NCBI GenBank assembly: GCA_035433705.1
Contig: DAORVK010000065.1
Span: 1 to 16,213, forward strand
Source: CADEFQ01 sp035433705
GTDB lineage: Bacteria > Pseudomonadota > Gammaproteobacteria > Steroidobacterales > Steroidobacteraceae
DNA: 16,213 bases
Reading direction: 5' to 3'
Shown here: positions 14,871 through 16,213 of the stretch, piece by piece
Layout of the letters: every line of letters begins with the position of its first letter
Position numbering within the stretch: position 1 is the first letter of the stretch
Translations under genes and position numbers: made by a program
Notes under the pieces: model-generated
Seen by the model: only the letters and a program-made list of their open reading frames with translations
The model's database searches: none
What the model was told of the DNA's origin: nothing

Positions 14871-15941
14871 TCATTGCAGGGTGGCCGCCGGTCCGAGCGG
14901 CGCACCGTTGCCCATCAGCGCGTCACCCAGGCGTGCCTTGTGGAACCCTCGATCGCCCCAGGCCGCATCCAGCACCCAGGCACGTTTCATATACATCTGC
15001 AGGTCGACCTCCCACGTATAGCCGCACGCACCGTGGACCTGGATGCCCTTGCGCGCCGCGGTCCAGGCCGCGTCGGCCGCTGCGAGCTTTGCGTGCGAGA
15101 TGAGTACGGCCCGGTGGCGATCCCCGCGTTGCAGCGCGAGCGCCGCCCGGTAGAGCACCGGCCGGGCAAATTCGATTTTCGTCACGACATCGGCAAGGTG
15201 ATGTTTGACGGCCTGAAAAGACCCGATCGGCTTGCCGAACTGCTTGCGCTGCGCGACATAGTCGACGGAGACATCCAGCATGCGCTGCGCGAGGCCGACC
15301 AGCTGGCCGGCGACGGCGAGCGCGGCACGGTCCAGGGTTGCATCGGCGATGGCTTGCACGCCGGCGCCCGTCAGCAGCCGGGTCGAGGCCGCGAGCTTCT
15401 GCGGAAGAATGGCGAGGCGGCGCGAGGCGTCGATGCTCACCTGTGTCGAGCGTTGCAGCCCGGTGCCGGGCACCGCATGCAGTTCGAGGGCGTCGTCCTT
15501 GCCCGCGCGGAAGGCGAGGATCAGGTCGGCAAGATGCGCATCGGCCACGCACGGATTGGCGGGATGTTCCAGTGAAATGTGCGCCGTTCCATCGGCGACT
15601 CTGGGCAACCATTGCTCGCGCAGCGCCCCGGCCTCCTGCACGTTGCAGAGGAGTGCCGTCGCCACATACGACGATTCGACCAGTGAATCGGGAATGGCGT
15701 GATAGCCGAGCTCTTCCGTGACCAGAGTCCAGTCGATGTCGCCCAATCCGACGCCACCCTGGGCTTCCGGCACCGACAGTCCCGTGATGCCCTGCGCAGC
15801 GATTTTGGCGTGCAGCTCGCGCGAACGGCCGCCGCTCGTCTCCGAAATCTCGCGCAACAGCTCGGGAGCCGCCTCTTTCATCAGGAAGCGGTTGATCGAA
15901 TCACGCAGTGCGACCTGCTCTTCAGTGAATGTGAAATCCAC
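14871..15941 (-). CDS. Acyl-CoA dehydrogenase, beta-type (FadE32/33-like) subunit
   Basis: This 356-residue ACAD-fold protein starts at a GTG codon (15939-15941), giving MDFTFTEEQVALRDS. It shows SVPEAQGGVGLGDIDWTLV (56-74), DYVAQRKQFGKPIGSFQAVKH (FAD contact), and GIQVHGACGYTWEVDLQMYMKRA. As in the other beta-type gene, the catalytic positions lack Glu: helix G reads LDRAALAVA and the C-terminal site reads AAWGDRGFH. The middle beta domain is short and divergent. The gene starts 15 bp after the alpha-type ACAD at the right edge; alpha-beta pairs in this order are typical of the steroid ACADs FadE31-FadE32 and FadE31-FadE33. The best reading is the structural or substrate-shaping half of a heterotetramer that acts on a steroid-ring acyl-CoA. 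The exact ortholog is not certain. Confidence 0.86.
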   Translation of the reverse strand: MDFTFTEEQVALRDSINRFLMKEAAPELLREISETSGGRSRELHAKIAAQGITGLSVPEAQGGVGLGDIDWTLVTEELGYHAIPDSLVESSYVATALLCNVQEAGALREQWLPRVADGTAHISLEHPANPCVADAHLADLILAFRAGKDDALELHAVPGTGLQRSTQVSIDASRRLAILPQKLAASTRLLTGAGVQAIADATLDRAALAVAGQLVGLAQRMLDVSVDYVAQRKQFGKPIGSFQAVKHHLADVVTKIEFARPVLYRAALALQRGDRHRAVLISHAKLAAADAAWTAARKGIQVHGACGYTWEVDLQMYMKRAWVLDAAWGDRGFHKARLGDALMGNGAPLGPAATLQ

Positions 15942-15956
15942 GATGCTCGCCCCCGC

Positions 15957-16213
15957 TCAGGACTTCGGCAGACCGAGCACGCGCTCGGCGATGATGTTGC
16001 GCTGGATCTCGTTGGTGCCTGCGTAGATCGGTCCGGCCTGCGCAAAAAGGAAGCCCTCGAGCCACTCGTGCACTTCCGGGTCGTCGATGAGCTCGGCGCG
16101 CGGCCCGAGAATCCGCATGGCGGTCTCGTGCATCTGCAGGTCGAGCTCGGACCAGAATATCTTGTTGGCACTTGCCTCGGCGCCGACCCGATGACCCTTC
16201 GCCACGCGACCCA
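15957..16213 (-). CDS. Acyl-CoA dehydrogenase, alpha-type (FadE31-like), 3' end only
   Basis: The frame is open from the right edge to the stop at 15957, giving about 85 C-terminal residues. They include ASANKIFWSELDLQMHETAM, an acidic surface loop, and IYAGTNEIQRNIIAERVLGL. The C-terminal site reads YAGT rather than YEGT, so the catalytic Glu, if any, should lie in the missing helix-G region, as in the FadE30-like protein. The GTG at 16205 is an internal valine codon, not the start. Position upstream of a beta-type ACAD suggests the catalytic half of that pair. FadE31-like is a tentative label from order and C-terminal motif. Confidence 0.83.
   Translation of the reverse strand, partial: GRVAKGHRVGAEASANKIFWSELDLQMHETAMRILGPRAELIDDPEVHEWLEGFLFAQAGPIYAGTNEIQRNIIAERVLGLPKS

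Noticed and set aside
10521..16050. Similar DNA at the 3' ends of the two alpha-type FadE genes taken as a direct repeat
   Set aside because: The likeness is limited to the conserved YAGTNEIQ...IAER-LG coding segment and is explained by paralogy.
1..16213. CRISPR arrays, tRNA or rRNA genes, insertion-sequence transposases, attachment sites
   Set aside because: Nothing repeated at regular spacing, no tRNA- or rRNA-like segment and no transposase motif was found on reading. Short tRNA-like folds could be missed by eye.

Overview
The window is GC-rich, densely coded DNA in the style of a steroid- or terpenoid-degrading bacterium, most likely a member of the Pseudomonadota. The organism call is inference from gene content and codon use; no rRNA or other marker gene is present. 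All naming comes from reading translations and recalled family motifs, and no database search was run.

Left part, 1-3657, + strand: a tight four-gene run. It holds the 3' part of a TetR-family regulator, a NuoE-like thioredoxin-fold [2Fe-2S] protein, a RACo-like protein (plant-type [2Fe-2S] ferredoxin fused to an ASKHA/DUF4445 ATPase), and a small protein resembling the activation domain of B12-dependent methionine synthase. Together the last three look like a redox and ATP-driven system that returns oxidised Co(II) corrinoid to active Co(I). No corrinoid protein and no methyltransferase is present here, so the module's client is unknown. The run ends in a hairpin (3646-3666) and faces the next run tail to tail.

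Right part, 16213-3686, - strand: a long acyl-CoA catabolic run. In transcription order it holds the 3' end of an acyl-CoA dehydrogenase (ACAD) alpha-type gene, an ACAD beta-type gene, a FadA6-like thiolase, an MFE-2-like SDR, a second beta-type ACAD, a FadE30-like ACAD, an IpdF-like SDR, a MaoC hydratase and a second thiolase. An accessory patch follows. Beyond it are an LLM-class flavin or F420 oxidoreductase, an SDR and a crotonase. The FadE30-like/IpdF-like neighbours and the FadA6-like thiolase match the actinobacterial KstR2 regulon for degrading steroid C and D rings (the HIP pathway). The CoA ligase FadD3, IpdAB, IpdC and EchA20 are not in the window. Desaturation, hydration, hydroxyacyl oxidation and thiolysis can all be assigned, with a probable (R)-hydroxyacyl route through MaoC and SDR.

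Accessory patch, about 6404-7930, - strand: an intact AAA_14/DUF4143 ATPase gene lies beside remnants of a PIN-toxin/antitoxin pair. The PIN gene keeps only its C-terminal part and appears frameshifted. The antitoxin is a 26-codon stub running into the start region of the LLM gene. The patch separates two blocks of the catabolic run and looks like a decayed or rearranged insertion.

The most interesting point is the corrinoid-reactivation module next to steroid-ring genes. It suggests, without proving, a cobalamin-dependent methyl transfer or demethylation step linked to steroid metabolism.
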